Shown: positions 1 through 13,313, counted from the stretch's first letter. The stretch: DNA of 64,000 nucleotides from Mauremys mutica (GCF_020497125.1 NC_059075.1:36120003-36184002); one strand, 5' to 3'. The notes: a model not told the origin generated them from the sequence alone. A program made the numbers and translations.

Positions 1-659
1 GTGCCAATGTTTACACAGGAACAAATGGATATAAACTGGCCATCAACAAGTTTAGGCTTGAAATTAGACAAAGGTTTCTAACCATCAGAGAAGTGAAGTT
101 CTGGAAAAAGCCTTCCAAGGGGAACAGTGAGGGGCAAAAAACCTAACTGACTTCAAACATGACCATGCTAGGTTTATGAAGGGGATGGTATGATGAGGAT
201 GCTTACAATGGCATGTAGATGATCTGTGACTGTTAGCAGCAAATATCTCCAACGGCTAGTGATGTAACATTAGAAGGGGATGGCTCTAAGTTACTACAGA
301 GAATTCTTTCCCAGGGGTCTAGCTGGTGGGTTTGGCCACTTGTTCAATGTCTAACTGATCACCATATTTGGTGTAGGGATGGAATTTTCCCTGGGTCAGA
401 TTGGCAGAGACCCTGGGGGCTTTTTCACCTTCCTCTGCAGGACAAGGCACAGGTCACTGAAGGTTTAAAGTAGTGTAAATGGTGGATTATCTGTAACTTG
501 AAGTCTTTAAATCATGATTGGAGGACTTCAATAACTCAGTCCGAGGTTATGGGGCTATTACAGGAATGTGAGGGCGAGGTTCTGTGGCCTGCAAGGTGCA
601 GGCAGTCAAACTAGATGATCATGATGGGCTCTTCTGGCCTTAAAGTCTATGAGTCTATG
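1..659 (+). mobile_element. CR1 LINE, 3' end (partial, runs off left edge)
   Basis: A CR1 non-LTR retrotransposon 3' portion. The first ~120 bases translate, with frameshifts, into the terminal CR1 ORF2 segment (residues resembling GYKLA..KFRLE.RQRFLTIREVKFWKK). The 3' UTR follows, with the CR1-typical statement around 400-640 ('gattggcagagaccctggg', 'actagatgatcatgatggg') and a terminal 'tctatgagtctatgg' that matches the short repeated CR1 3' ends. The copy is on the plus strand, unlike most large CR1 pieces in this window. Its 5' part lies outside the window. Family assignment is from recognition of the 3' end; age and subfamily are not resolved. Confidence 0.85.
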
Positions 660-1865
660 GACACAAGTCAGAGCTGTTCAAGTAAATCATGATTGATACA
701 CAGAGAACTCAACCCAGGGCCCAGTGTGGGCATGGGAGAAGCCCATCAGACAGGTGACAGCTTGAGGCCTAAGACCTATAGGGATGAACGTGGACAGATC
801 AGGAGGGGTTAGAGGTGTAGCTTGCCTGTCAGCTGTGACAGGAAAAACTAAGAACAGGATACTAGTGGTAGATCTTTTATCCTTCCCGTTTCTCAAGCCA
901 TCCTTGTCCTTTCCTCAGTTGGCCTTTGTACACTGCTGCACAGGGAGCTGGAAGTTACTGATTCCTTCACAACACAAGGGGTTTCCACGTTCCTGAATGA
1001 ACCTTCCACAAAGCTAGCTTCCTGCCCCAACACAACAGACTGAATCTCAAAATCCTGGCTATGGGGCATGGCTCAAGAAGCCATAATCTGCACTGCTGTC
1101 ACTACTAAGGGTCAGCTTGGAGTCAGAATAGATGAGCCGTGACAACTCAGAAGCCCAGTGGGTCCACTGAGGTTGTAGAGTGGGGGCAGGGTGAGGGGCA
1201 GAGCAGGGGAACCTTGAACCTGTCTTGAGGCAAGGTATCAGGAAATGCATTAGGGTCTGTCTACAGAAGTAAGCCATGGTCCACCTAGTTGCACAGACAG
1301 CCTCCAGCTGTTTCCTTCAGGCTTGAAAAAAGTGTGCCTTAGCCAGTCGGGGTCTCTGTTGATGGGACATCCAATGAAACCTAGTGAGCCCACAGGACAT
1401 CTAGGCTGTTGTTCCCAACACTGTTAGAGTTGTCAAATGGTGGGGTGGACATGGTAGCTGCCTGGCAGCCAGCACGTGTGGGTTGTAGACTGGCAGATTC
1501 TCACACTGTGCCCATACCTCTTCCAAGGGGATATACAAGGTTGCATGGATGCAAACTGGATTTTCCTGCTAATGCAAAAAGTGATGAACAAGAATAGCAC
1601 CTTCTTGCTCAACATATCTGCTCCGTGTGTATCTTCTAGTCATACCTTACTTCACTGACACAACTAACTGTTCACTACAGATCCAATGAAGCAACCAAAT
1701 GAGTGTATTGGATTCTATTATGGCACACATATTATCAACAAAATAATAATCTGCATGCCAGCCTCAAGATCTTTAATACTGGTAACAAATTAGATTTGAC
1801 TAGCTTGATTTTGACTTGCCAAGCTGAGTTTGCGTGGCTCACAGTTAGCAAAATCTTTTGATATG
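660..1865. other. Unassigned non-coding DNA
   Basis: I see no gene or recognisable repeat here. The short open frames on both strands overlap each other and show no known domain. Confidence 0.5.
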
Positions 1866-1867
1866 TA

Positions 1868-1869
1868 CC

Positions 1870-1901
<32 letters not shown>

Positions 1902-1905
1902 CCTT
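1868..1905 (+). repeat. A-rich simple repeat, (AAAAG)n
   Basis: A poly-A run followed by four AAAAG-type units ('gaaaagaaaagaaaagaaaa'). It may be the tail of an old retroposon, but no body could be recognised beside it. Confidence 0.9.
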
Positions 1906-3720
1906 AAATAAATGTGATAGTGAAGTCAGGGAAAGAACAAACAGGGAACCTCCTCAGCGTCATTTTCATGGAACACCTCTTCTGACTTTGCGTGCACTCA
2001 AGCTCTGCCAAAAGATAGACAAAAATATTGTATATTTCATGGTCAAATTCAACATGGTATTCAGGGTATTTTTATGAAAAGTAATAGAAGTAAAAAAGTC
2101 TAACTAGCCATCCATTTTAATCATCATATAAATATAATTTACTTATGTACTGTATATATACTTACATTCCCCTTCTTTGAATATGAAGGATGAAATTGTC
2201 TATCCCATTTTCTCTGAGATTCCCATTTGCTGTGGTGACACCTTTAGCAAAGGCGAAACTGATCAACCTGAAAGGTCCCCGCTGAACTCAGTCCAGGCTG
2301 AACATGACCTCAGCAGCTGTTTCTGCTTTTAAGGTCACTGAGAACTTTATAAACTGTTTTTCTTTCCTTCCCTCCCTAGGATTAAATAGCAATATGGTCA
2401 AAAATAACTCACTTGCATGTAAGTCTCAAGAGTGAGTCCAAAGACAATAAATACACCCAATGCAGAGATAAAAGATTCAGAAAAAGATCCATTTGGGGTC
2501 ATCACCACAATTAGTGGCTGCTCCTCTGATACAACTTGTTCCAGCTCTTGCCCACTGATATTGTGCTGTTAAATCAAAAATGCATCTGTCACCCCATTTT
2601 TTGGCAGTGTCTGTATCCTCGGGGGTTAAATGAACCAGTTAGGATGAAAAAAACTGATCAAATATATACAAACTATATAGAGTAACCTCCCAGCAAGGGA
2701 AGAAATGGAAGGTTGGTAACTTTAAGCTTCTGGGGATAAAACACTAGTAAATATACTGTAGGGAACAATCCTGCATTGTCAGAGAGCTGGACTGGATGAT
2801 CTACTAAGTGTTTTCCATTGGTTCAGCTAGAATTGACCAATCCCTTCTCAAACCTTCCCCTCTTTCTACAACTAAAGTCCACCTGAACATTATCTAAAAT
2901 GCTGATATGTTTGGATTTTTTCTTTTCTTCCCTATTCTCCTGCTGGAGCCAGGACTGGAAGTGCCAGAAATCTCTCTTTCCCTTTCCCAAGGGACTGTAT
3001 CTGCTGGACTTTACAGTTTCTTGGCACAGCCAGGACAGCCTAATGCAGCTGTAGCAAGGCTAAGAAACTGGCCCAAGAAATATGGAATGATTGCCCAGAA
3101 GCGTCCAAAATTTCCAACGTTATACCAGCTTCTGTTTCCAAAGGGGCACTATTCACAGACACAGTGTTGTGCAGTGCAGCTGTGCAAAAAATTCAAAAGT
3201 AAATTGAACAGCAAAATCAGAGGGTTACATTTGCTATTTCAGATTCACAAATATGGTCTGATTTAGTAAATAGCCCATAAGAATAGCATACATTTTGAGT
3301 AAAAATAAATCTTTTTGTTTTTTTTTTGCCAAAATGTTGAGATGTTGAGAAAATTTAGAGAAAGAGTAAGGGGCAACATAAAAATATTCCTGTGCATTTG
3401 TTTTACCTACTTCTTGTTTTATTGTTACTATTTTTTCTTACAACATATCTTATTTTCACTTTCTTTATTAATCTGTGAAACAAAACCTCATTATTATCAA
3501 GATAAAGAGCTTGGAAAGTTTTTTTTATTATTATTATATAAGGATTAGACATTTATATGGCATTTTAATGGCATCTGCAATTACACTAGCTAAGATAAAA
3601 ACTATAAGGATTATGAATCTTCCACATTTTTAAATGATCATCTCCTGGTAATAGAAGGAAATTTCTCTCCATGGAAGAAACTGTGTCACATAACTAAGGG
3701 CATAATACGGATTTTATGCC
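1906..3720. other. Unassigned AT-rich DNA with one short CR1-like tail
   Basis: Mostly featureless and AT-rich, with T-rich tracts at about 3310-3540. At about 2755-2835 a segment ('aacaatcctgcattgtcaga', then 'actggatgatctact') resembles the last part of a plus-strand CR1 3' UTR. A 119-codon open frame at 2907-3266 has no recognisable domain and I treat it as chance. Confidence 0.5.
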
Positions 3721-3759
3721 TTACTCTGAAAAATACTATTTATTTATGTGTTCATTCGT

Positions 3760-3880
3760 TCTATTTTGGTAGCACTTACAGACCCCAGTGAGGGACCAGT
3801 ACCCTATTGTGTTAAACACTGAACAAACACAATCCACAGAAAGTCCTTGCCCCAGAAAGCTCCCAATCTAAGGTTGTTGT
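3760..3880 (+). repeat. Old L3/CR1-type retroposon tail
   Basis: The order 'gtagcacttacagaccccag', 'ttgtgttaaacactgaacaa', then 'ccttgccccagaaagctccc' is that of the widely conserved amniote L3-like tail ('...gccccaaagagcttacaatct'). It is degenerate and no ends or target duplication can be defined. Confidence 0.6.
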
Positions 3881-4613
3881 CCAGTGTGAGAGAAAAGATA
3901 CCTGTCTAGACTCTTCCCACATGGCAATTCTGGGTTCATATGCCAGCCCAGTAAAAGGAAGGGTAAAGGAAGATATGGAGGGCAGTAATTTAGTAATATA
4001 GTAATCAGGTAGAATTCTTTTCATGGTTGCTCCGAAAGTCACCACTGAAATCAATGTAAGAAATCTGTGCTTGCCTAGCATTTCACAGTTGTCTGAAACT
4101 CCACTCAAAACTTCATGATGGCAACATAGTAAGAGCTTGGATCCTCCTCTTCTGGCTCCTAATACTAGAGCTATAGGAGAATCTCCATTAAGTCCTACTA
4201 GTATAGTACCTATGATACATGGTGAGCTGTTCTGTTATTACCTAGCAGTGAGCAGGTGCAACATACACATTGTAAATGAGCCTTAAATCCTTTAGATGGT
4301 TTAATTTGCATTCTATTTATTTACAGTACTCATTAGTTATAATTCTTTCATTCTTTGAGCCAGATCCTCTGCCCCATTAAGTCAGATTTCACTGTCAGAG
4401 CAGCAAAAAGTGATGCTAAAGCTGCCCTACCTAGGGGCAGCTGAGGATTCCCCTCTGATGGAAGTCAGCATACTCAGCTTTATTACAGCTCCTCTTGATC
4501 CCATCCAGGGTAGGGTGCATACCAGGATAGGGCACGGTGTACTGGGGGCAGGAGGCAATGTAGCTAGACCTTGATGTGCTTTTCCGATCTTCTGCCAGCA
4601 GATCTGTCTCTGA
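3881..4613. other. Unassigned non-coding DNA
   Basis: Nothing recognisable. A 98-codon minus-strand frame at 3812-4108 overlaps the preceding retroposon tail and has no domain. Confidence 0.5.
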
Positions 4614-4893
4614 AGTTATGTCTACATTGCAGTTTAAAACCCATGACTGGCCTGCCAGCTGATTCGGGTGCAGGGGCTTGGGTTGCTGGGCTGTTGAATT
4701 GCAATGTAGATGTGTGGGCTTGGGCCCCAGCCTGGGCACTGGGACCCTTTCATGTTGCAGGGTGCTAGACCCTGGGCTCCAGCCTGAGCTCGGAATTATA
4801 CACTGAAATTAAACAGCCCTTTACCTCAAGCCCATGAGCCTGAGTCAGCTGGTATGGGCCAGCTGTGGATGTCTAATTGCAGTGTAGATAAAC
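4614..4893. mobile_element. Non-autonomous DNA element, GTATGTCTACAC-end family
   Basis: The ends are inverted: 'gttatgtctacattgcag' on the left, and on the right 'ctgcaatt'-type sequence reading out to 'gtagataaac'. Inside, 'aattgcaatgtagatgtgtg' and 'aaattaaacagcccttta' are internal inverted pieces. A second copy lies at 22922-23192. The element encodes nothing. A target duplication is not clear: the flanks tctctgaa and tctaaagg share only part of their bases. Superfamily is therefore left open. Confidence 0.7.
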
Positions 4894-6000
4894 TCTAAAG
4901 GACTCTTCTTGTAGGCATAAACTGGAGTAGCCCAGAAGCTACTGTAATTTGCACTGGGGACTCGTTCAGCCTACTACCCCCACTCCCAGGATTGAAGCAG
5001 AAAGGTGGTTTTAAGTTCCCCACCACAGCCACAGAGTTCAAAGCAGCTAAGTCTCTCTGTGTGTTTATACTCCTGTCTGGCTACTTGTTTGTTCAGATTA
5101 TATGTCCTTCCACCACTCTTCATTTGAGCTCTTTTTTCATGGCATTCCTTTCAGTCACCTGAAATATAACATGCTCCTTCTTTTTATGATTATTTTAAAA
5201 CATGCAAATAAGTACAGTAAGTTAATGGCATAAGCGATGGGTAAGAATATGAAATTTGACAAAGGTTTCCCACTGTCTTACAACAGAAATTAGACAATGA
5301 CAACGACAACAACAACAAATCGCTATTACTTATGGCCTTGCTTCTAAATTCTTACTCTCCGATAATTATATGTAATAAGAAAGGAGAGAAGAGCAAATTA
5401 AAGAGAATCATTGATCCGTAAAGTGAAAACAAAAAGGAAATGCATTAGTGGGTATGTGAGTTTAATGTACTTTAAAAAAAAAAGTTGTTGCCTGGGTCCA
5501 TTTCCAAGGAACTAAGCATACAATTATATAACATATAATTACTTAGCTTGCAAGTTACTTAGAGGCAGGTCAGTATGTCCCAGTGTTTGACTGAAAGGAC
5601 TAATGAAATAGGGTCTTTCCATTTGTTCCTTGCTTGGGGGGAGGGGGAAAATTATTTATGAAATAAAATCCAGGGGCTTGAAAGGGCATTAGTGGCTAGT
5701 TTTCTGGTTTCCATAGGAAATACATATTCCACAAACAATTTTGTTTCTTTTCTTAATAAAAGTGAATGTAATGCTGATGGAAAGTGTCAGACTGGTAGGC
5801 TCGGAGAATGCAAGTCCATTATTTCTCCATAGAACAGGTAAGACATTGGAGGTAGCACTGTAGGATTTCCCCAAACTGCCCCATCATCATAAACTAATTT
5901 TGCTCAGGAGGGAATCTCTGGAAACAAGACATATAAATATCTCTTCAGTTTTTGGCCTCTCTCCTGAGATGGCCAACAAGAGGTCCTTCTTGTTGATGTT
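4894..6000. other. Unassigned DNA with a short (CAA)n tract
   Basis: No gene or recognised repeat. A short CAA-type microsatellite is at 5287-5320. The 61- and 77-codon minus-strand frames near 5689-6137 show no domain. Confidence 0.5.
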
Positions 6001-6009
6001 TGTTTATTA

Positions 6010-6112
6010 ATTGTGTTGTGGATCAGGACCTCACTGCTTAGGTGCTGGGGAAAAAAAAAGAACAAAAAGATGGTCCCTGCCTCCAAAAGCTTAATGTCTA
6101 AGTGAACTTGCT
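6010..6112 (+). repeat. Old L3/CR1-type retroposon tail
   Basis: The pattern 'gtggatcaggacctcactgc', 'atggtccctgcctccaaaag' and 'cttaatgtctaagtg' is the same tail class seen near 3800 and 30880. An A-run (6052-6061) interrupts it. Degenerate. Confidence 0.55.
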
Positions 6113-6244
6113 TTATTATGCAGACACAAGCTCCCAATAGGAACTAGACTGAGTTTGTCAACTCTTAGGTAAGGGTATATGTTTGTGACAGCCATGACTT
6201 CTGTGACAAAACCCATGTCTTTTAGGGTTCTTTCTTAAAAAAGT

Positions 6245-6395
6245 CAAGGGATGAGATCCTGGCCCTATTGAAGTCAATGGGAGTTTTTCCTTTGGCTTCA
6301 TTGTGGCCAGAATATCACACAAGGTCATTGTCCAGCCTGCTACTGAGCAAGATCCTCTCCTGGATATGACAAATATGGCTCTGTATGTTTCCAAT
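6245..6395. repeat. Short palindrome-type repeat with GAAGTCAATGG core
   Basis: 'gatgagatcctggccctatt' leads into 'gaagtcaatggga', followed by 'ccagcctgctactgagcaag' and 'atcctctcctgg'. It belongs to a scattered family with a near-self-complementary core flanked by 'gatcc...' arms (see 13314 and 28450). Decayed; ends are not defined. Confidence 0.5.
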
Positions 6396-9300
6396 ATAGC
6401 GGAGCATGGATTTTTACACAGTTTTAAACTATTACTTAAATATCACATTTTATTGTAAAATGAAGGACAATTATTTGCCTTTTCTCATAAATTCCCATGA
6501 AAGAAACACTTAACATCATTTAATACATTGTGTGTCATGAATTATTAGGTCTTTTTAAGAAGAAAAATTATGATTTTTGTGCATATTTTGCCTGATGAAG
6601 CCATGAATTCTCATGGTGAACAACTAGTCTTATATAGTAGGTCATTACATAGCTACTTCATTAATTTCCAGCAGGTGTCAGATGCAAACCAGTGACCCAA
6701 AGGTAAAAGACTCACTATCCCCTTATCAATCACCCTTTGGTAAGATTACTAGGGATGTGATGGTTCACCAAATCTTTGGGAGACTTGGACTACATGGTAT
6801 TCTTGCTTTCAGTTAATGGTGGCTGAGTACACAAAAAGGCTGTGGTTTAATTTCTCTTGGTTTAATCCATCACTCCATCACAAGCACCTCACCAGAGTAA
6901 GGGCAACTCAATCTCAAGGATTTTTGTTGTCTCATTACAGGATCATGCCATACAGTCCTATCATCCTCTACTAGCTATCTGAATCAGTTTCCCTTTGCTC
7001 CTATGCTTGGGTTTTCCTCTAAGGGGCTTTTCCTCACCCCTTCCTAAGTTTCCCAGGCTTTTTCTTCCTGCTGCCCAGTCTCATGCTTTCTGCCTTGACT
7101 CCCTTCCTATGGTCATTGTTTTTCTATGATATCACTAAACCACTTACTCTTCCTGAGATCTCGTTGTCCACAAAGGACAGTGAAATTCTCCCTGTTCCTG
7201 GTTCTGTTATTATGACACTTCTGTATTACCCAAAGGGTACAGAATGAAACACTACCACCTGCTTACAGTGCAAGGGAACCTTGTCTCTGCTGATGGGAGG
7301 AAACTCACACAAAAGTACTGGGGGCTGATTAAGCACCCAACTACAGGCTCCACAAGCCTCACTCTTTCCCTCAGCAGGATAGGAATTTGTGCACCTCAGT
7401 CCTTAGCCTCCCTGATTGAGTTCTTGGGGTAGAGCAGAGAGAACCTGTGACTAAATATATGGAGAGAGTTAGCCCCCAAAGTTCTGCTCTGGCCCCAGAG
7501 CATAGGTCCTGCCAATCCATCACTCCACTTCATTACACCTGAATGCCCAGTCCCTCGACTTCTGGACACCCACAATATGCACAAATTTGCTGCCTCCATG
7601 GAAGCAGCACCCCCTCATTCACTAGCTTCACCTCAGATCAACATTGTCTTTAGCACACAGCAAGCAGTTGAGTTTACAGTAAAACAAAGCAGAAGTTTAT
7701 TTGACAAAGCTTAAGATAAAGATTCAAATAGAAGCAAATATAAGGATTGCAAACATGGTTACAGATCAAAGAAAAATAATGTAATCTAGAGCCTATATTT
7801 ATTTAAAAGTTTCTTTCTTCTCTAATAAGGTATTTCTCACCAAGCGTCAGTCCGTATAGCACTTGTCTAGTAGAGAGAGCTGGGATCTACTTTTCTTGTG
7901 ACACACAGGCTGGCAGAATGTCACTTCTCTAATGGATGTGCCTTCTCTCTCCTGTTATACACTTCCAGACATTTGTCTCTTTTCATAACCAGGATGTTTC
8001 GTTAACTTAAGTTAGCCTCTGTTGGATCCCCTATTGACGGTTTTTTTCTTCGGTTATTTTGTGCTTTGTAAAGGTCCAAGGCCACACCTGGCTGAGTTGA
8101 AAGATGTCAATTGTTCTCACTCTCGATTGAGTTAGCTTTGACCCCAGGTGACCAGTTTCACCTCCTGAAGCTTTGGGACACAATAATCTACATGTTTCAT
8201 AACTCTTAAAATATTTTCTGTACATACATCCCACAATAACCAGGACAACCATCAAGTTTGTAGCTTTTGACGGAGACCAAATATGGCCCCTTTCTGTCAC
8301 ATATCGTGAAGATGACAAACACAGGGGAAACATGCCCATCTGGGCATGTCTAGACAGGTCTCCGAGTATAGCCATGTAACTGTGTACTCCTCTGTCTGTT
8401 GCCAACAAGAGGTGCCAGGGGCACAGTTACAATATTGGATTTTTTTCCAGCCTCCTCTCTGTAATTTCTTTCTACAATAGCTGGGTATACATGACCATGA
8501 ACCAGTGCTCTTTCCTATACTAAGATGGGAGTCACTTCGGACTTGGGTCCCTTGAATCAGTGATGATTTCCCCTCCTATCTAGCCAATCAGAGGTAGATC
8601 TGGTGGGATCATCCTCACTCTGCTCCCTTTTCCTGGGACTATTTCTTGAAGATCCTTCTAGGCCTTCCAGGCTCCTTCTCCTTCTTAGTACTCAGGTAAC
8701 TTGAATTTTATTTTATGTTACGAGAAATTTATATGTAGCATTAGCCCAGTGGGTGGATATTTTTGTTTTATACCTTGTGTGCATGGTTCCAATAAAGACA
8801 GGAATTTTATGTTGGCTAATGTTAATGTAGAGATAGACCCGAGCCGCAAAGTTTAAAACCAGACTTCACCAAACTTCAGAGGAGATCAAATCAATGCTAG
8901 GATTTGGGATGGATTCTGTTTTAAATTGAACTGACCCACTCTTTCTCACAGTATAAAGTTATAGCTGCTCGGTAACTCACTCTTGTCCATCTAATTCACT
9001 CTTCCCAAATGGCCTTCTTCTCTTAATGACTTCTCTTAAAGACTTCCCACCTAAAACTGGTATTGATCCATTTAGGACGTATGCAGATTGCTTCAGTCTT
9101 GACAACTGGATTCATAAATAATCTCTGACTGCCACCAACATGGCTACAAGTCAGATTCCTGGCCCGTCCCCTCCTCATAAACCCATGTTCTAATCATTAA
9201 CCCCATAGTCATTCAGGAGTTTTGCAAGTGGGGCCAACAAATGAGTGACCAGAGCTGATAAATGTAATTCTTTTATGGGCAGTGAAAGACTAAAGTGTAT

Positions 9301-10437
9301 GAGCAAGCAATGGAGAAGAGTTAGAAAACTAAGTCAGGTTATGAATAGGGCAGGAAACAAGCCAAAGAACCCTTCCACAAAAACAAACAAACAAAAAACA
9401 AAAAAATCCAAACCCCACAACCTTGAGTACTCTACAAAATATCAGAACCTGAGGCAGAAAATGTAGAATCATTTAATGGTGCTAGAGACTTCTGCAAGCC
9501 AACATTTTCTAAATACTAGTCATATAGAAACTCAGTTTAGGGCCTGGATAGTGCTTTCAGAATCCAGAAGAGGAAAACAAGGTGTGGATTTAAATAGGGC
9601 TTTGCAAAGCTATAAACTGTGGTAGATGTTATTGTAATCAGAATTGGGCATGTCTAAAACTAGCCACTCTCACCTCAGGCTCTCAACAAAATCTGTTAAA
9701 CCTACTTGCTTCACTGACCTCCCAGAGCTGTATATGCCTAAACAGCCCTGTCAAGGAAAGAACAAACTTTTCAAAACCTTCAAGAGGCCTGTGGGACCTC
9801 TGTACCTATTTGCTTCCTTTATTCCAAAATTCATCTGAAAAAGACAGAAGTGAAATAACACAAATGATTTATTTTTTATCAATTCAACTCCCTGTGAAAA
9901 TGTTTCTAGAGAAGCAAATATGAAAGAGTTGTCTGGTTAAAAATCTGTCTTAAAAACAAACCCTAAATGCTCTCTTTTTAACTTGGATTTATACAATGGA
10001 CCAGAGAGGCCTGTGTAGTTTACTAAGTCAATATTTTCCAGTTTGGAAAGCATCGTGCAAAGAATTTCCATTTTAACATACAGAAAGAAATGAAAAAAAA
10101 CATGTATGAACACATGATAAACCCCAGTGTCTTATATTTAAAAAATGCTCATGTCTTCTTCCCAATCTTTGAAGGGGTTCTGTGCAAGTATGGAGCAGTT
10201 GCTGCTGTTGTATACAAATGTGAGGTATGGCGGTGGAGACCAAAGGTCATTGTCTGTTTTAGAAGGCAGGGCCCTGGACTGCAGGGGGACAGATCAGCCA
10301 GAGGCAGCCCACAGTTTACAGTGAGCTCTGGTTTCTGTGTCATGTAATACTTGAATAAAAGTCACTTCATTTTTAAATATGAGCTCTTCTTGCTTTAAGG
10401 CAATGAACAACACACTTCAACAGAGCTCCATGCTTGC
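6396..10437. other. Unassigned 4-kb stretch
   Basis: No coding gene is visible. Parts of 7200-8450 have the texture of an old transposon or LTR-related sequence (for example the purine-rich tract around 7680-7790), but I can find no ends, target duplication or coding remnant, so I do not assign it. A (CAAA)n-like tract is at 9378-9405. The longest open frame, 125 codons on the minus strand at 8031-8408, has no recognisable domain. Confidence 0.45.
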
Positions 10438-10438
10438 T

Positions 10439-10466
10439 ATCTATCTATCTATCTATCTATCTATTT
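10439..10466 (+). repeat. (TATC)n microsatellite
   Basis: About six and a half perfect tetranucleotide units ('atctatctatctatctatct') with no flanking repeat recognised. Confidence 0.95.
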
Positions 10467-11940
10467 GTATTTACCCAGGGCCTTGCAGGTTAAGGAAATA
10501 ACACAACTGCTATCATTAATTAATTCTGGGGGAAAATCTGTATGTCTCTTGTGGTTGCAGGGAGAACAATACTTCTTCCAATCCCTACCCCCACATCCCC
10601 CAGAAAAGAAGGTGTCATTACAGCTTGGTTGTTGTCTCTGCTCATAAAAGGGTGGAACAACTTGGCAGTAAACAGTAGCACTATAACATTTGTTTACAGT
10701 ACACAGTACCTCTGCAGAACATCTCTAGATGGTCATTTTTAGGGGTCTTATAACCTGTGGTCTAGCAGGAACCTGAGATGGTTGAAGGGAGAATGATGAG
10801 TAGGTTCTTTTCCCATACCATAGGGACAAGTTGGGGGCATTGAGAGAAAGGGTTTCCTATGGATTTTGCTTGGAAACTGACCCTTCACAGACAATTATTT
10901 TATTTTAAGTGGATCGGGAGAAATTTATTTCAATTCAGAACTATTTACATTTCTCCTTGTTGATCCACATTTCCTACTCCTAACATTTCTACAATAAATT
11001 TTCATTTCCATTTCTTCGCCATCCCATTGCACACTCACCGCAAAAATGGTAATGCTTCTTACAGGGCTCCAGCCTCAAAGGGTCTCTTGTTGAAATTCAG
11101 AAATTTCCAGTAAGTTAGGAAGTTGAGCCCAAGTTTTCAGAAATATTCCACTATGGTTCAGGCTTTTCAGCACTGGCTGTTTAAATCATGTTCAAATCCA
11201 GGTTAACGAGGAACTGTCTTTAAGAACTGTGCTCAAACATTTTTATCCTACAATCACAAGTAGGATCGAAGTGCACTGGTTGTCATCTGAAGATTCCTAG
11301 CTAGCATTATCTAAGAGAGTCAACATATCTCAAGCCCCTTTCTTCCTTGTGTAAAATAATCCTAAAGTTATCACACGTTTAGTGGGAACATCTGGCTGCA
11401 TGGATAAAAGCACACCACTGTCTTGTACAATTTATGAATCCATTTCCATGCCTATACCTGGAGCCAATATTTTTGTTTTGTTTTAATTCCCTCTCACTCC
11501 TCCCTACAGCCTTCACTCATATAACTTTGTCATTTTTAAGTATTTTAAGATGGTTTTCACTTTCTGCCTGTCCCAATAAATCCACCCTAAATTCCTCATG
11601 CTTGTAACTGCAGTATCTGCTCAATTAGCAGATTTATAGTTTATTGAATGGTTAAGTTCCAAAAAGAGCTGTTTTTATAAGAATATCAACAGAGGGATAT
11701 TTGAAATTAGAGAGAAGTCCCAATTTATTCTTTTTCTTTCTCGTTTTTTACTGGAGTTTTATTTAATCTTTTTGCATTTCAGCAAAATGCAAAGTTACAC
11801 AAAGCCAAAGTTAAAGAGTTAAATGCTGTTGTTATTGAATTGCAAAACAATAATATTGATGGAATTTGTGGTTAAAAATAATATGTTAAATAATATGTAA
11901 CAATAATACGTCAGGCAAATGTATGTTTTTCCTCTGTAGA
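10467..11940. other. Unassigned non-coding DNA
   Basis: No gene, RNA or repeat could be recognised. The sequence becomes AT-rich from about 11600. Confidence 0.5.
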
Positions 11941-11944
11941 TCGC

Positions 11945-12065
11945 AAAGTGGTTTATAAAGGAGGGTAAATATGAACATGGAAAATGGAGGCACAGAGGTG
12001 TAAAGTAACTTGCCAAGAATCCTATAGCTTTTCAATGGCAGAGCTGGAAGTAGATGTCGAAAGTG
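11945..12065 (+). repeat. MIR/CORE-SINE-like fragment
   Basis: The series 'aaaatggaggcacagaggtg', 'aaagtaacttgcc', then 'ggcagagctggaagtagatg' follows the order of the amniote MIR core (gaggcacagagaggttaag, cttgccc, ggcagagctgggaatagaac). Old and degenerate. Confidence 0.7.
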
Positions 12066-12094
12066 AAATTTGTGCTGTTTCTCTTAGAGACTGT

Positions 12095-12363
12095 CTAAGG
12101 GCAGGTCTACACTTAAAATGTTACACCGGTGCAGCTGCACCCCAGTAAAGATGCTGCCTAGGCCAACAGGAGAGCTTCTACCGTTCATGTAGCTAATCCA
12201 CCTCTGTAAGAGGGGGTAGCTGTGTTGACGGTCCTGCCAGCATAGCACTGTCTACACCAGGGGATAGGCTGGTATAACTGCTTCGCTCAGAGGTGTGGAT
12301 TTTTCATACCTCTGAGCGATGTAATTATACTGATGTAAATTTGCAATGTAAATGTGGCCTAAG
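12095..12363. mobile_element. Non-autonomous DNA element (MITE), GGTCTACAC-end family
   Basis: The left end 'ctaagggcaggtctacactt' and the reverse complement of the right end ('cttaggccacatttacattg') form imperfect terminal inverted repeats. An internal hairpin is also present: 11 bases at 12284-12294 pair exactly with 12308-12318 around a 13-base spacer. Related end fragments occur at 18895-19042 and 27430-27505. Flanks agagactgt and agaagctgt are similar and may be a decayed target duplication. No coding capacity. Confidence 0.75.
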
Positions 12364-12365
12364 AG

Positions 12366-13310
12366 AAGCTGTACAGCCTCTAAAACATTATAGTTAAAGC
12401 AGTACAACCCTTCTACTGCAGGCACATTTATGTTGACAGAGAGGTGCTTTATACTGGTAGAGCTTTCCCCATGCCATGGGGAAACCTGTTCTCATGAAAC
12501 TTCCTGCCCAAATTCCAGTCCATTCCAGATCAATTTCATTAACCTTCAGGTTAACTGAACCACCCTGCTATATATTTAGCTTTGAGATAAGCCCAAACCA
12601 AAACCCTACATCTGAAACCAACACTGGGGAAATTCAAATATGCATCTAAACTTCACACCTAGTGCCACACTCTATACCTGGCTAAAATGGAATGAGGATA
12701 GGAACTACAGAGAATAGAGATGACTGAAACAGAAGACATATTTTTGTGAAAATATCAATTATTCCCCCCTTTATTTTATATTTTTTACCTTCTGTACAAA
12801 ATTCAAAATTTCAATGAAGAATTGCATCAAAATTTGAAAAAAAATTAACAAGCAGCTCCACATTTTTGATCAGCTGGTCAAAAAAATGTGATCCTGGCCA
12901 ACTTGGAGGTACACTGCTGTCAAAGTGGCTTAGTCCTTATTTCACTCAGAAGAGGATTCTAATAAGGGTCCCTGTTGCACATAGATCTGAAAGAAAAATC
13001 TGTCCATGGTTTTCTTGGTCAGTTTCAATGTTTCAAAATATGGTGAACTGAATTCGAAAACTATGGTTCAGGCCTGTCTGTTAAGAGCAGTTGTAAGGAA
13101 TTTCTGGAAGAAGCTATTCTCAGTGCAAACCAACAAGTGGTATTGGTCCCACAAAAACTTAATAACAATTTACAGATACACAGATGTAGGAAACTCCTGT
13201 AACACTGGCAGCACTGAAAAAAAATCTTGGTACTTTTCTACCAAGAATATTGTTGAAATATGACTCTAGCTAATCCTGTTTGAATGTAATGCAGACAGAG
13301 TTTTAGCTAA
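12366..13310. other. Unassigned AT-rich DNA
   Basis: No gene is visible. 12720-12860 is rich in 'gaaaatttc'-like words of the kind found in the AT-rich elements at 16560, 30650 and 41480, and could be a decayed copy. Confidence 0.45.
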
Positions 13311-13313
13311 AAA

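Noticed and set aside
2907..3266. 119-codon plus-strand frame
   Set aside because: No domain, and the surroundings are unassigned AT-rich DNA. Not enough to call a gene.
7200..8450. Possible LTR element
   Set aside because: Texture is suggestive, but no TG/CA ends, duplication, promoter or coding remnant could be found.
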